A stretch of 64,000 nucleotides of DNA from Massilia kyonggiensis (lineage in GTDB: Bacteria; Pseudomonadota; Gammaproteobacteria; Burkholderiales; Burkholderiaceae_D): contig NZ_JANUGY010000010.1 in the NCBI RefSeq assembly GCF_024756235.1, positions 62,001 through 126,000 on the forward strand, written 5' to 3'. Within the stretch, counting starts at the first letter, position 1; each line of letters begins with the position of its first letter. Below are positions 35,632 through 44,678 of the stretch, in pieces. The notes under the pieces were generated by a model. The model was not told the DNA's origin. It did not search any database and worked only from the letters and a program-made list of their open reading frames with translations. The position numbers and the translations under genes were made by a program.

Positions 35632-35693
35632 AATGAGGTAAAGCCTGCCGGTATGACGTTAGAATTCCAGATTCCGCTCCATCAGCGATTGCC

Positions 35694-36902
35694 ATGTCCG
35701 CCTCGACTACCACGTTCTCCCCCCGCCGCCGGTTCGTCACCGCCGCCCTGTCGCTTTCCGGCCTGTTGCTGCCGACGGCACGCGCGGCCGCGCCGCGCCC
35801 CGTGCTGCTGGGGATCGACGGCGAATTCGGACTGGACAATTCGACATCGGCCCAGGCCGTCGAACTGGGCATGCGCGCGGCCATCGCCGAGATCAACGCG
35901 GCGGGCGGCGTGCTGCGTGGCCGGCCATTGGAAATCGTGACGAAAGACCATCGTTCGATCCCGGCGCGCGGCATCCGCAACATCCAGGAATTCGCGGCGA
36001 TGCCCGATCTCGTGGCGGTGTTCGGCGGCCGCTTCAGCCCCGTCATCATCGAGGAACTGCCGACGCTGCGCGACACGCGCCTGCTCTTCATGGCGCCATG
36101 GTCGTCGGCCGACGTCATCGTCGACAACGACATGCGCCCGAACTATGTATACCGCCTGTCGCTGCGCGATTCCCTCGCCATGCCGAAGCTGCTGCAGACG
36201 GCGCACCGGCGCGGCCTCGACCGCATCGGCCTGCTGCTGACCAACACGTCCTGGGGCCGCAGCAATGCCCAGGCGGCGGCCCGCGCGGCGGAAAAGCTGC
36301 CCGCGCTGAAGCTCGTCGGCACGTCGTGGTACAACTGGCGCGACACGAGCCTCGTCGACAATTACCAGCACCTGCGCGCGGCCGGCGCCCAGGCCATCGT
36401 CCTCGTCGCCAACGACGACGAGGCGGCGATCCTCGTGCGCGAAGTGGCCGCGCTGCCGAAACAGCAACGCCTGCCGATCCTGAGCCACTGGGGCGTGACG
36501 GGCGGCGAATTCGCGGCCCAGGCGGGGCCGGCGCTGCAGCAGGTCGACTTTTCCGTGATCCAGACCTTCAGCTTCTTCCGCGCCGAGCCGGCGCGTGTGA
36601 AACGCTTCCTGGCCAGCGCGGCGCAGGTGTCGAAGGTGCGCCGCATCGAGGACATCAAGGGTCCCGTGGGCGTCGCGCACGCCTACGACCTCACGCACAT
36701 CCTGGCGCTCGCGATCGACCGCGCCGGCAGCACCGACCGCAAGGCCGTGCGCGACGCGCTCGAGCGTCTCGGCACCTACCGCGGCCTCGTCAAGACATAC
36801 GCTCCGCCGTTCACGCCGGCCCGCCACGAGGCGCTCGGCCCGGACGACCTGCTGCTGGCGCGCTACCGCGCGGACGGCGTCCTGGTGCCGGCGGGCGACT
36901 GA
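35694..36902 (+). CDS. Periplasmic substrate-binding protein (type 1, Leu/Ile/Val-binding-like)
   Basis: The 402-residue protein starts with a twin-arginine-like leader (SPRRRFVTAALS...TARA). The rest is a type-1 periplasmic binding fold: PVLLGIDGEFGLDNSTSAQAVELG, RAAIAEINAAGGVLRGRPLEIV, a VFGGRFSPVIIEE segment and RIGLLLTNTSWGRSNA. No ABC permease or ATPase genes are nearby; instead a histidine kinase gene starts 1 bp after its stop. It therefore more likely presents a small ligand to that kinase than feeds a transporter. The ligand is unknown. Confidence 0.85.
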   Translation: MSASTTTFSPRRRFVTAALSLSGLLLPTARAAAPRPVLLGIDGEFGLDNSTSAQAVELGMRAAIAEINAAGGVLRGRPLEIVTKDHRSIPARGIRNIQEFAAMPDLVAVFGGRFSPVIIEELPTLRDTRLLFMAPWSSADVIVDNDMRPNYVYRLSLRDSLAMPKLLQTAHRRGLDRIGLLLTNTSWGRSNAQAAARAAEKLPALKLVGTSWYNWRDTSLVDNYQHLRAAGAQAIVLVANDDEAAILVREVAALPKQQRLPILSHWGVTGGEFAAQAGPALQQVDFSVIQTFSFFRAEPARVKRFLASAAQVSKVRRIEDIKGPVGVAHAYDLTHILALAIDRAGSTDRKAVRDALERLGTYRGLVKTYAPPFTPARHEALGPDDLLLARYRADGVLVPAGD

Positions 36903-36903
36903 C

Positions 36904-39330
36904 ATGACCGCGCCTTTCGCTCCGGCCAGCCTGGCGCGCCGCTTCGCGCACGCGGCCGCGATCCTGACGGCGGCCGCCGTGCTGCTCATCGCCGGCGTCT
37001 CGTTCTGGCTGATCGACCACCAGCGCGCGCAGGCCAACGCCCTGCTGCAGGAGCGCGAAGTCGCGTTCCACGCCACGACCGTCGGCCACAACCTGGAAGC
37101 GGTGGTCACGCGCCTGCACGAGGTGGGCGCGAGTCCGATCCTGGCCACGGCGCTCGTCGACAGCGCCGGCAAGGAAACCTATCTGACGCCGTTCCTGCAC
37201 GGCCTGCGCCAGATGAACGGCATTCCGCTGCGCCTGCTGTTCACGGATTTCGAGGGCAAGGAGATCGCGGACAATGGCGTGCCCGGCATCACGCCCGCCG
37301 ACATGGCGTGGCTGCGCGCGCGTCTGGAAAACGGCGACGAACGGGCCATCCTGCAGACCGGTCCCGGCGGCGGGGAGCTGCTCGGCGTCGTGCTGCTGCG
37401 CTACCAGCGCACGCGCACGCCGGAGGGCGCCCTGATGTACAAGGTGCGGCTGGCCGACCTGAAGCCGACGTCGTGGGCCGTCCTCGCAGCCGCGCCGGCG
37501 GTCAAGAAGGCGGCGGACCCGCACGAGATCGCGGCGCCCGTGCCGCTGCCGCCGCGCCTGGCCCACCTGGGCCTCGTGCTGCGCGAGGACGAGCGCCGCC
37601 TGCCGCTGCCGCTCGAGACGTCGGGGCCGCACTACCTCCTGATCATGGTCATCGCCTGCCTGCTGGCGCTGGTCGTGTTCATCCTCGCGGCGCGGCTGGC
37701 GCACGGTCTCACGCGCGACCTGCGCCGCCTCGAGACGTTCTCCGCCAGCCTGGGCGACGACATCGGCACCCAGCGCGCGCCGCTCGAAGGCTCGCGCGAA
37801 GTCGTCAGCCTGGCGCGCGCGCTCAACCGCATGCTCGACCGCCTGTACGAACAGCGCGCGCACCTGGAAGAAGAACGCCGCAAGTTCCTGCAGCTCGCGA
37901 ACAACATCCCGCAGCTCGTGTGGATGGCCGACCCGGAAGGCAACATCGTCTGGTTCAACGAGCGCTGGCACGAATTCACGGGCAGTCCGCCGGGAAGCAC
38001 CGGCGCCGACGAGTGGCACCGCTATCACGATCCCGAGGTGCTGCCGCAGGTGATGCGGCGCTGGAAGGAGGCCCTCGCCAGCGGCAACATGGCGCAGATG
38101 ACCTTCCCGCTGCGCGGCGCGGACGGCCGCTACCGCAGCTTCTTCACGTCGGTGGCGCCGCTGCGCGACGACGCCGGCCACATCGTCCAGTGGTTCGGCA
38201 CGTGCACCGACGTCACCCCGCTGGAGCGGGCGGAACGCGCCGTGCGCTACAGCGAGGAGCGCCTGCAGCAGGGCCTCGTCGCCGCCCGCATGGCCGTGTG
38301 GGAGCGCGATCCGGACAGCGGCCAGGTCACCTTCTCGGCCAACCTGCACAGCGTATTCGGCAAGAACTGGCGCAACATCGCCGAGCTGCAGAAGCTCGTC
38401 CACCCGGACGACCGCCAGCCCCTGCGCGACACGGTCGAACAGGCCATCCGCGCCGGCGGCGAATACCGCGCCACGCCGCGCATCCGCCGCGCCGACGACG
38501 GCCGCCTCGCGTGGATCGACATGCGCGGCCGCCTCGGCCTCGGCGCCGACGGCCGCAGTACCGTCGTGCACGTCGTCGCGATCGACATCACGGAGCGCAA
38601 GCGCGCGGAAGAAGCGCTGCAGCTGGCCGACCGGCGCAAGGACGAATTCCTCGCCATGCTGGCGCACGAACTGAGGAACCCCCTGGCGCCGATCTCCAGC
38701 GCGGCCGACATGCTGCGCCTGGCCTATGCTGGCGAGCCGCGTGTAAAGCAGATCAGCGACATCATCGCGCGCCAGGTCGCGCACATGCGCCACATCGTGA
38801 ACGACCTGCTGGACGTCTCGCGCGTCACGCGCGGGCTCGTCGCCGTGGCGAGGCAGCCGATCGACCTGCGCCGTGTCGTCGCGGAGGCCGCCGAACAGGT
38901 CCGCCCGCTCGTCGACGCGCGCCGCCACGGGCTCGACGTCGCGCTCGGCGAATTGCCCGTGATGGTGGACGGCGACCACACGCGCCTCGTGCAGGTGGTC
39001 GCGAACCTGCTCACCAACGCCGCCAAGTACACGCCGGAGGGCGGCCACATCGAGGTCGAACTGGAAGCCGCCGACGGCCACGCCTTCCTGGCCGTGCGCG
39101 ACAACGGCAACGGCATCGGCCCCGACCTGCTGCCCGTCGTGTTCGACCTGTTCACGCAAGGCTCGCGCACGCTCGACCGCGCCCAGGGCGGCCTGGGCCT
39201 GGGCCTCGCGCTCGTGCGCAAGCTCGTCGAGCTGCACGGCGGCCAGGTCGACGCCGCGAGCGCCGGACCGGGGCGCGGGAGCACGTTCACCGTCACGCTG
39301 CCTTTGCTGCCAATCACCGAACCCGCCTGA
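36904..39330 (+). CDS. PAS-domain sensor histidine kinase
   Basis: The 808-residue kinase has a first membrane helix at about 18-38 and a periplasmic sensor region (about 40-240) with the look of a CHASE-like domain. The second helix (LLIMVIACLLALVVFILAARL) lies at about 243-265. A HAMP-like linker follows, then two PAS domains (LANNIPQLVWMADPEGNIVWFNERW at about 330, the second near 455-565). The dimerisation helix holds the phospho-accepting His588 in FLAMLAHELRNPLAPIS, and the HATPase has NLLTNAAKYTPEGG, VRDNGNGIGPDLLP and GGLGLGLALVRKLVELHGG. No receiver domain or response-regulator gene is adjacent. It is coupled to the binding-protein gene upstream. Confidence 0.93.
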   Translation: MTAPFAPASLARRFAHAAAILTAAAVLLIAGVSFWLIDHQRAQANALLQEREVAFHATTVGHNLEAVVTRLHEVGASPILATALVDSAGKETYLTPFLHGLRQMNGIPLRLLFTDFEGKEIADNGVPGITPADMAWLRARLENGDERAILQTGPGGGELLGVVLLRYQRTRTPEGALMYKVRLADLKPTSWAVLAAAPAVKKAADPHEIAAPVPLPPRLAHLGLVLREDERRLPLPLETSGPHYLLIMVIACLLALVVFILAARLAHGLTRDLRRLETFSASLGDDIGTQRAPLEGSREVVSLARALNRMLDRLYEQRAHLEEERRKFLQLANNIPQLVWMADPEGNIVWFNERWHEFTGSPPGSTGADEWHRYHDPEVLPQVMRRWKEALASGNMAQMTFPLRGADGRYRSFFTSVAPLRDDAGHIVQWFGTCTDVTPLERAERAVRYSEERLQQGLVAARMAVWERDPDSGQVTFSANLHSVFGKNWRNIAELQKLVHPDDRQPLRDTVEQAIRAGGEYRATPRIRRADDGRLAWIDMRGRLGLGADGRSTVVHVVAIDITERKRAEEALQLADRRKDEFLAMLAHELRNPLAPISSAADMLRLAYAGEPRVKQISDIIARQVAHMRHIVNDLLDVSRVTRGLVAVARQPIDLRRVVAEAAEQVRPLVDARRHGLDVALGELPVMVDGDHTRLVQVVANLLTNAAKYTPEGGHIEVELEAADGHAFLAVRDNGNGIGPDLLPVVFDLFTQGSRTLDRAQGGLGLGLALVRKLVELHGGQVDAASAGPGRGSTFTVTLPLLPITEPA

Positions 39331-39331
39331 C

Positions 39332-39549
39332 AAATTCGGGGTCAGAGCACGTTTTCCCTAAAATTCGGGGTCAGAGCACATTTCGGATCAATGTTTTCGG
39401 CTTAACCATCGACGCGCCCGATGCCGATCGGATGGGCCAATCCGACAGCACCTGCACGGCGACCACCGGATCATTCTCGCTGCAGAACAATTTATCAAAA
39501 ATGTGCTCTGACCCCGAATTGCGCCGAAAATGTGCTCTGACCCCGAATT
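39332..39549. repeat. REP/MITE-like element: two head-to-head pairs of a TTCGGGGTCAGAGCAC motif
   Basis: The motif AATTCGGGGTCAGAGCAC appears twice on the plus strand (39332-39354 and 39360-39383) and twice inverted (39497-39520 and 39527-39549). Both pairs have the same 29-bp period. The element starts one base after the kinase stop codon and encloses about 113 bp of non-coding sequence. From memory, this sequence family is abundant between genes in Oxalobacteraceae and other betaproteobacteria and flanks IS200-like REP-associated tyrosine transposase genes. No transposase is present here, so this would be a non-autonomous copy. The facing arms can pair into a long hairpin. Confidence 0.85.
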
Positions 39550-39610
39550 GCGGTTGAATCGCATTTGAACCGCTGGTCATTGGGTTTCTGCGCCGCATTG
39601 GTTTGACGGC

Positions 39611-40558
39611 ATGGGTGGATCGGGGGACCATGGCCCCAACGTCAACGCGCCCGCTTCGTCCATGCCCGTCTCGTCCCCGCCCCAGCTCGGCCTCGTCTGC
39701 ATCACCGTCTCGAAGGACATCCGCTACCGCACCGTGACGCGCAAGCGTCTGCTGGAGCACTCGGACGACGGCCAGCGCAAGCTGCTCGACGACATCTATC
39801 GCGACAACCTGCAGACGCTGGACGGCGCGCTGCAATACTGCCGCCGCAACGGCATCCGCCTGTACCGCATCCCGTCGTCGATCTTCCCGTTCTTCGACGA
39901 GGACATCGGCCGCGCCGTCATGGAACCCCTCGCGCCCGCGCTTGCGCGCACGGGCCGGCGCGCGGCGGAACTCGGGCTGCGCCTCGTGATGCATCCGGAC
40001 CAGTTCGTCGTGCTCAGTTCCGACTCGCCCGACGTCGTCGCCAACAGCGTCAAGATCCTGCAGATGCACGCCGACATCATGGACTTGCTGGAGCAACCGC
40101 GCTCGCCGTGGGCGCTGCTCGAGATCCACGGCGGCAAGGCGAACCGCAGCGACGCGCTGGTCGAGCGCATCCGCGAACTGCCCGACGCGATCCGCTTGCG
40201 CCTGTGCCTGGAGAACGATGAATATTCATACGGCGCGGACGAGATCCACGACGTGTGCGTGCGCGCCGGCGTGCCGATGGTGTTCGACGCGCACCACCAC
40301 ATCGTGCACGACAAGCTCGCCAGCTACGACGACCCGAGCGTGGCCGCGATGCTCGCCGCGGCGCGTGCGACGTGGCCCGTGCCCGAGCACCAGGTCGTAC
40401 ACATCTCGAACGGGCGCGACGGGTTCAACGATCGCCAGCATTCCGACCTGATCACGACGATGCCGGCGGCATATGTGGCGGCGCCGTGGATCGAGATCGA
40501 GGCGAAGCTGAAGGAAGAAGCGATCGACGGGTTGAGGAGCTGGGCCGCTAGCGGTTGA
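39611..40558 (+). CDS. uvsE: UV damage endonuclease
   Basis: The 315-residue TIM-barrel protein nicks 5' of UV photoproducts in an excision pathway independent of UvrABC. Family marks include LGLVCITVSKDIRYRT near the N-terminus, NLQTLDGALQYCRRNGIRLYRI, RLVMHPDQFVVLSS (metal-site His), LLEIHGGKANRSDA, CLENDEYSYG with the metal Glu, and VFDAHHHIVHD. An internal ATG at 39662 gives 298 residues, closer to typical UvsE length; neither start has a clear ribosome binding site. Its end overlaps the convergent aldo/keto reductase gene by 11 bp. Confidence 0.93.
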   Translation: MGGSGDHGPNVNAPASSMPVSSPPQLGLVCITVSKDIRYRTVTRKRLLEHSDDGQRKLLDDIYRDNLQTLDGALQYCRRNGIRLYRIPSSIFPFFDEDIGRAVMEPLAPALARTGRRAAELGLRLVMHPDQFVVLSSDSPDVVANSVKILQMHADIMDLLEQPRSPWALLEIHGGKANRSDALVERIRELPDAIRLRLCLENDEYSYGADEIHDVCVRAGVPMVFDAHHHIVHDKLASYDDPSVAAMLAAARATWPVPEHQVVHISNGRDGFNDRQHSDLITTMPAAYVAAPWIEIEAKLKEEAIDGLRSWAASG

Positions 40559-41537
40559 CGGCCCCCATCGCTGCCTCCGGGTAGCGCGTCCCCGCCGCCG
40601 CCCCGCGCGGGAAGATCGCCTCCAGTTCCGTCAGCTGCGCCGGCCCGAGGTCGATGTCGACGGCCTCCACGTTCTCGTCGAGGTAGGTGCGGCGCTTGGT
40701 CCCGGGAATCGGCACGATGTCCGGCCCCTGCGCCAGCACCCACGCGAGCGCCAGCTGGCCCGGCGTGCAGCCCGCCTCGCGTGCCAGTTCGCGCACCTTG
40801 TCGACGAGGGCGATGTTCTGCGCGAAGTTCGCGCCCTGGAAACGCGGGCTGTTGCGGCGGTAGTCGTCGGGCGCGAAATCGTCCGGCGCGCGGATCTCGC
40901 CGGTCAGGAACCCGCGGCCCAGCGGGCTGTAAGGCACGAAGCCGATGCCGTGGCGACGGCACGCATCGAGCACGCCGTCCTCGGGATCGCGCGTCCACAA
41001 CGAGTATTCGCTCTGCAGCGCCGTCACCGGATGCACGCTCACGGCGCGCTCGATGGTCTGTACCGATGCCTCGGAGAGCCCGACGTAGCGCACCTTCCCC
41101 GCGCGCACGAGGTCGGCCAGTGCGCCCATCGTGTCCTCGATGGGCGTGGCCGGATCGACGCGGTGCTGGTAATACAGGTCGATCGTGTCGATGCCGAGCC
41201 GTTTGAGGCTCCCCTCGCAGGCGGCGCGTACGTACTCGGGCCGGCCGGAGACGCCGAAATCGCCCGGATTCTCGGGCGTCCTCCTGACGCCGAACTTGGT
41301 GGCGATGACGAGTCCGTCACGCCGCCCGCGGATCGCGCGGCCCAGCAATTCCTCGTTCGTGTGCGGGCCGTACATGTCGGCCGTGTCGAACAGCGTGACG
41401 CCCAGGTCGATGGCGCGGTGGATCGTCGCGATGGATTCCGCGTCGTCGCGGTCGGCGTAGAAATCGCTCATGCCCATGCAGCCGAGACCGATGGCGGACA
41501 CGTGCAAACCCTGGTTGCCCAGCTGGCGAGTCTTCAT
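40548..41537 (-). CDS. Aldo/keto reductase
   Basis: The protein is 329 residues from the ATG at 41537 (MKTRQLGNQGLHVSAIGLGC), the usual AKR opening; earlier in-frame ATGs are weaker. The catalytic tetrad is visible: Asp and Tyr in VTLFDTADMYGPHTNEELLG, Lys in LVIATKFGV and His in LYYQHRVD. The NADPH region is VPIPGTKRRTYLDENV. The sequence resembles the AKR13/YakC group, which reduces aldehydes. No neighbour shares its direction, so it is monocistronic. Confidence 0.93.
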   Translation of the reverse strand: MKTRQLGNQGLHVSAIGLGCMGMSDFYADRDDAESIATIHRAIDLGVTLFDTADMYGPHTNEELLGRAIRGRRDGLVIATKFGVRRTPENPGDFGVSGRPEYVRAACEGSLKRLGIDTIDLYYQHRVDPATPIEDTMGALADLVRAGKVRYVGLSEASVQTIERAVSVHPVTALQSEYSLWTRDPEDGVLDACRRHGIGFVPYSPLGRGFLTGEIRAPDDFAPDDYRRNSPRFQGANFAQNIALVDKVRELAREAGCTPGQLALAWVLAQGPDIVPIPGTKRRTYLDENVEAVDIDLGPAQLTELEAIFPRGAAAGTRYPEAAMGAVNR

Positions 41538-41650
41538 CGCGGTCCCCATGGCAGTCGATGGCCGTGACGATAACCGTTTTATGGCCACCGCGGCACACGG
41601 GACGCGGCCGGTTTATGATGATGCATCGAAGCATCTTCCACATTCAAGAC

Positions 41651-42580
41651 ATGATCGTTCGCGACCGCCCCTCGGCCCTGCGCCTGTTCTTCATCATGCG
41701 CGGCTCGATCCTGCCGCGCATCTGGATGCACCTCGCGGTCAGTACGCTGCTGGCGGTGCTCGTCACCTGGACCGACGGGCAACTCGGCCACCACAAGCTG
41801 CATTTCACGACGACGCCGTTCACGCTGATGGGGCTTCCGCTCGCCATCTTCCTCGGCTTCCGCAACAACGCCGCCTACGACCGCTACTGGGAGGGCCGCA
41901 AGCAGTGGGGAGAACTGATACTGCGCAGCCGCAGCCTCGCGCGCCAGTGCCTGTCGCTCGTCGCGCCCGACCGGCACGACGCCGACGATCCCCACCTGCG
42001 CATCATCCGCCGCGCCATCGCGTACGCGCACGCGCTGCGCCACCGGCTGCGCGGCGACACCGACGGCAACGCCGACGTCGCGCCCTGGATCGCGCCCGCG
42101 GAATGGGAACGCGTGCGCACGCAATCGAACGTGCCGTACGCGCTGATGCTGGAGATGGGCGCCGACCTTGGCGCATGCCTGCGCACGGGCCGGCTGGACG
42201 CGTGCCTCGCGCCGTCCATCGACGCGAGCCTGTCGGCGATGACGGCAGTGGCCGCGTCGTGCGAACGCATCCGCGGCACACCGATCCCGTTTTCGTACAC
42301 CCTGCTGCTGCACCGCACGGCGTACCTGTACTGCTTCCTGCTGCCGTTCGGCCTCGTCGACACGATCGGCTACCTGACGCCCCTCGTTTCGGCCATCGTG
42401 GCCTACACCTTCTTCGGCCTCGACGCCCTGGGCGACGAGCTCGAGGAACCCTTCCGCGCGTCCGACAACGGCCTGCCGCTCGAGGCCCTGTGCCGCACGA
42501 TCGAGATCGACCTGCGCACGGCACTGGGCGAGCGCGACCTGCCGCCCCCGCTGCAGCCGGAGAACTACCGGCTCAGCTGA
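41651..42580 (+). CDS. Bestrophin-family (UPF0187) membrane protein
   Basis: The protein is 309 residues from the ATG at 41651 (MIVRDRPSALRLFFIMRGS), chosen because E. coli YneE and relatives start at this MIVR; in-frame ATGs at 41615-41621 would add 10-12 residues. The motif FLGFRNNAAYDRYWEGRKQWGEL is diagnostic of bestrophin-like channels. Hydrophobic helices lie at about 25-45, 60-80, 205-225 and 230-255. Bacterial members form pentameric cation-selective or chloride channels in the inner membrane. Its stop lies one base before the convergent esterase stop. Confidence 0.92.
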   Translation: MIVRDRPSALRLFFIMRGSILPRIWMHLAVSTLLAVLVTWTDGQLGHHKLHFTTTPFTLMGLPLAIFLGFRNNAAYDRYWEGRKQWGELILRSRSLARQCLSLVAPDRHDADDPHLRIIRRAIAYAHALRHRLRGDTDGNADVAPWIAPAEWERVRTQSNVPYALMLEMGADLGACLRTGRLDACLAPSIDASLSAMTAVAASCERIRGTPIPFSYTLLLHRTAYLYCFLLPFGLVDTIGYLTPLVSAIVAYTFFGLDALGDELEEPFRASDNGLPLEALCRTIEIDLRTALGERDLPPPLQPENYRLS

Positions 42581-42581
42581 T

Positions 42582-44543
42582 TTACTTGACGTCGAGCTGG
42601 AACGGCGCGGCCGGCAGGTCGTCCGCGCCGAACAGGTTCACGAACGGCGCGTCGGCCCACGCGTAGCGCACGCGCGTGACGTCCGGCGTGCCGGCGCCGG
42701 CCAGGATGATCGTGTCACCGGCCACGCGCGCGTCGGCATAGCGGCACGTGGTGCCCGCGCACACCTCGAACGCGTTGGCGCGGTCGGACGAATACGTCGC
42801 CAGGCCGCCGCCCGTGTCCTTGAACGTCACAACGATGTCGCCGCCCTTGCGCTGCGCCGACACGGCCGTCGGGCTGCCGGGAATCGTCTTTTCGCCGTAC
42901 GCGATGGCGCGGGCCGCGCGCGCGAGGCGTTCGCCGACGAGCGTCTTCTGGGTCGGGTGGATGTCGAAGCGGTCGCCCACGTCGATCGTGACGGCCAGGC
43001 CCGCGTGCGGGTCGTGCGCCACCGCGGCCGCCTGCGCGTCGCGCAGCTCGGCCCAGCCGGACTGGCCCGGCGTCTTCGCGGGCGATCCATACGACGTCAG
43101 TTGCACGACGAAGAACGGGAGTGCGGGCTGGCCGAAGCGCTGGCGCCAGTCGCGCATCAGCAGCGGCAGCAACGTGCGGTATTCCTGCGCCGCGCCGGCG
43201 TTCGATTCGCCCTGGTACCACGCCGCCAGCTTGAATTTATAGCCGACCAGCGGCGCGATCATGCCGTTGTACAGCGTGGTCAGGCTCGTCGGCACGGACC
43301 ACGGCGCCGGCGGCACGGACTGGCCTTTCATGGCGCCGCCGCGCTGGACCTTCCACGCGGCCGGCAGCGGGATCGACTGCCCGTCCGCGAGGCCGATGCT
43401 GCGCTTGTCCACCGGCCCCGACAGACCGCCGCCCTGCCCGCCGCTCAGCACGCGCATGGCAATCACGTTTCGGCCCGGCTTGAACACGCCCGCCGGCACG
43501 TCGTAGTCGCGCCACATCCATCCCGTGCTGACGCCGCCCACGCGCACGCCGTTGACCCACGTCGTGTCGTACGTGTCGACCGGGCCCAGGTGCACCGCGT
43601 TCGCGGCCTTTGCCTGCGCTTCCGTCAGGGTGACCGTCGTGCGATACCACGCGACGCCGTCGAAGTCCTTGAAGCCTGCGATGCCGCTGTCCTTCCACGA
43701 TCCGGTCGGCGTGACGGTGGACCATGCGCTGTCGTCGAAGTCGGGCGCGATCCACGCGCGCTGCGCGGCGGCGGCCGGGTCGTGCGCCGTCCACCAGGCC
43801 TCGTTGCGGGCGTCCTCGGCGCGCATGCCGGCGACCGGATCGACGCCGTACTGCCTGACCGCGTCGACGCCGGCCGTATAGTCGCTCACCGTGCGCAGCG
43901 ATTCCCCGCCGATCCAGCCCTGGATCGTCGTGCCGCCCCAGCTCGCGTTGACGAAGCCGACGGGCACCTTGTAGCTGCCCTGCAGCGAGCGCGCCATGAA
44001 GTAGCAGACGGCGGAGGCGTCGCCGATGGTGTCCGGCCCCGCGACCTTCCATGCGACCGGACCCTTGAGCTCATCCTGCGGCGCCGCCGTGCTGTTCTTT
44101 TCGACGTTCAGGAAACGGATGCGGTCGTTGGCCGCCGTCATCGTGGTCGACCACGCGTTGGTCGCGTTGTGCACGGCGAATTCCATGTTCGACTGGCCCG
44201 AGCACAGGTAGACGTCGCCGACGAGGATGTCGCTGCGGCTGACCGTCTGGCCACCCGAAGTCGCCGTCAGCGTGTACGGTCCGCCGGCCGGCTGCGGCGG
44301 CAATTGCGCCTTCCACTTGCCGCGGGCATCGGCGGTGCCGTGCACGGTGCGTCCGCCCAGCGTGACGCTCACCTTGCTGCCGGCGCCGGCCGTGCCCCAC
44401 ACGGCAATCGGCTGGTCGCGCTGCAGGACCGCGTGGTCGGCAAAAATACGGGCCAGGCCCAGTTCGGCCGCCTGCCCGGGCAGGCACGCGCTTGCCGCCG
44501 CGAGCGCCAGCAGGCGTGCGGCCATCTTCGTAGTCTCCATCAT
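42582..44543 (-). CDS. Sialate O-acetylesterase-like SGNH esterase
   Basis: The protein is 653 residues from ATG 44543; a second ATG directly after (44540) sits better behind GAGGA. A signal peptide (LLALAAASACLPGQAA) is followed by a beta domain. The SGNH block I is VYLCSGQSNMEFAVHNA, with the nucleophilic Ser. A large inserted beta-sandwich (about 240-400, with the GxxxW-type WYRTTVTL of glycosidase-like binding modules) splits the esterase. The fold resumes with AWYQGESNAG (block III Asn region) and GDRFDIHPTQK (catalytic Asp-His). The family removes O-acetyl groups from sialic acid or xylan- and glycan-type sugars in the periplasm or outside. Confidence 0.92.
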   Translation of the reverse strand: MMETTKMAARLLALAAASACLPGQAAELGLARIFADHAVLQRDQPIAVWGTAGAGSKVSVTLGGRTVHGTADARGKWKAQLPPQPAGGPYTLTATSGGQTVSRSDILVGDVYLCSGQSNMEFAVHNATNAWSTTMTAANDRIRFLNVEKNSTAAPQDELKGPVAWKVAGPDTIGDASAVCYFMARSLQGSYKVPVGFVNASWGGTTIQGWIGGESLRTVSDYTAGVDAVRQYGVDPVAGMRAEDARNEAWWTAHDPAAAAQRAWIAPDFDDSAWSTVTPTGSWKDSGIAGFKDFDGVAWYRTTVTLTEAQAKAANAVHLGPVDTYDTTWVNGVRVGGVSTGWMWRDYDVPAGVFKPGRNVIAMRVLSGGQGGGLSGPVDKRSIGLADGQSIPLPAAWKVQRGGAMKGQSVPPAPWSVPTSLTTLYNGMIAPLVGYKFKLAAWYQGESNAGAAQEYRTLLPLLMRDWRQRFGQPALPFFVVQLTSYGSPAKTPGQSGWAELRDAQAAAVAHDPHAGLAVTIDVGDRFDIHPTQKTLVGERLARAARAIAYGEKTIPGSPTAVSAQRKGGDIVVTFKDTGGGLATYSSDRANAFEVCAGTTCRYADARVAGDTIILAGAGTPDVTRVRYAWADAPFVNLFGADDLPAAPFQLDVK

Positions 44544-44630
44544 GTTTCCTCGTCGTCGTTGGCGCAGATGTTTGCGCTTTTCATTTTTTCTTGGGAAATG
44601 ATGTTATACCAAGGACGAGGCAAAGGCAGC

Positions 44631-44659
44631 AAAAAAAACGCCAGCCCGAGGCTGGCGCT
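44631..44659 (-). terminator. Terminator of the Ser/Gly/Thr-rich protein gene
   Basis: Read leftward, an 8-bp stem (44650-44657 with 44639-44646, 3-nt loop) is followed by eight T (plus-strand A-run 44631-44638). It lies 20 bp after the stop of the 44679-45332 gene and before the sialate esterase start, so the two minus-strand genes are separate transcription units. Confidence 0.93.
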
Positions 44660-44678
44660 GCATTGTGGAGCGAAGAAA

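Noticed and set aside
39371..39610. Small coding sequences in and around the repeat element
   Set aside because: The short frames translate the repeat motif itself (SDPEL and SGSEH type sequence), a known source of false gene calls, and have no ribosome binding site.
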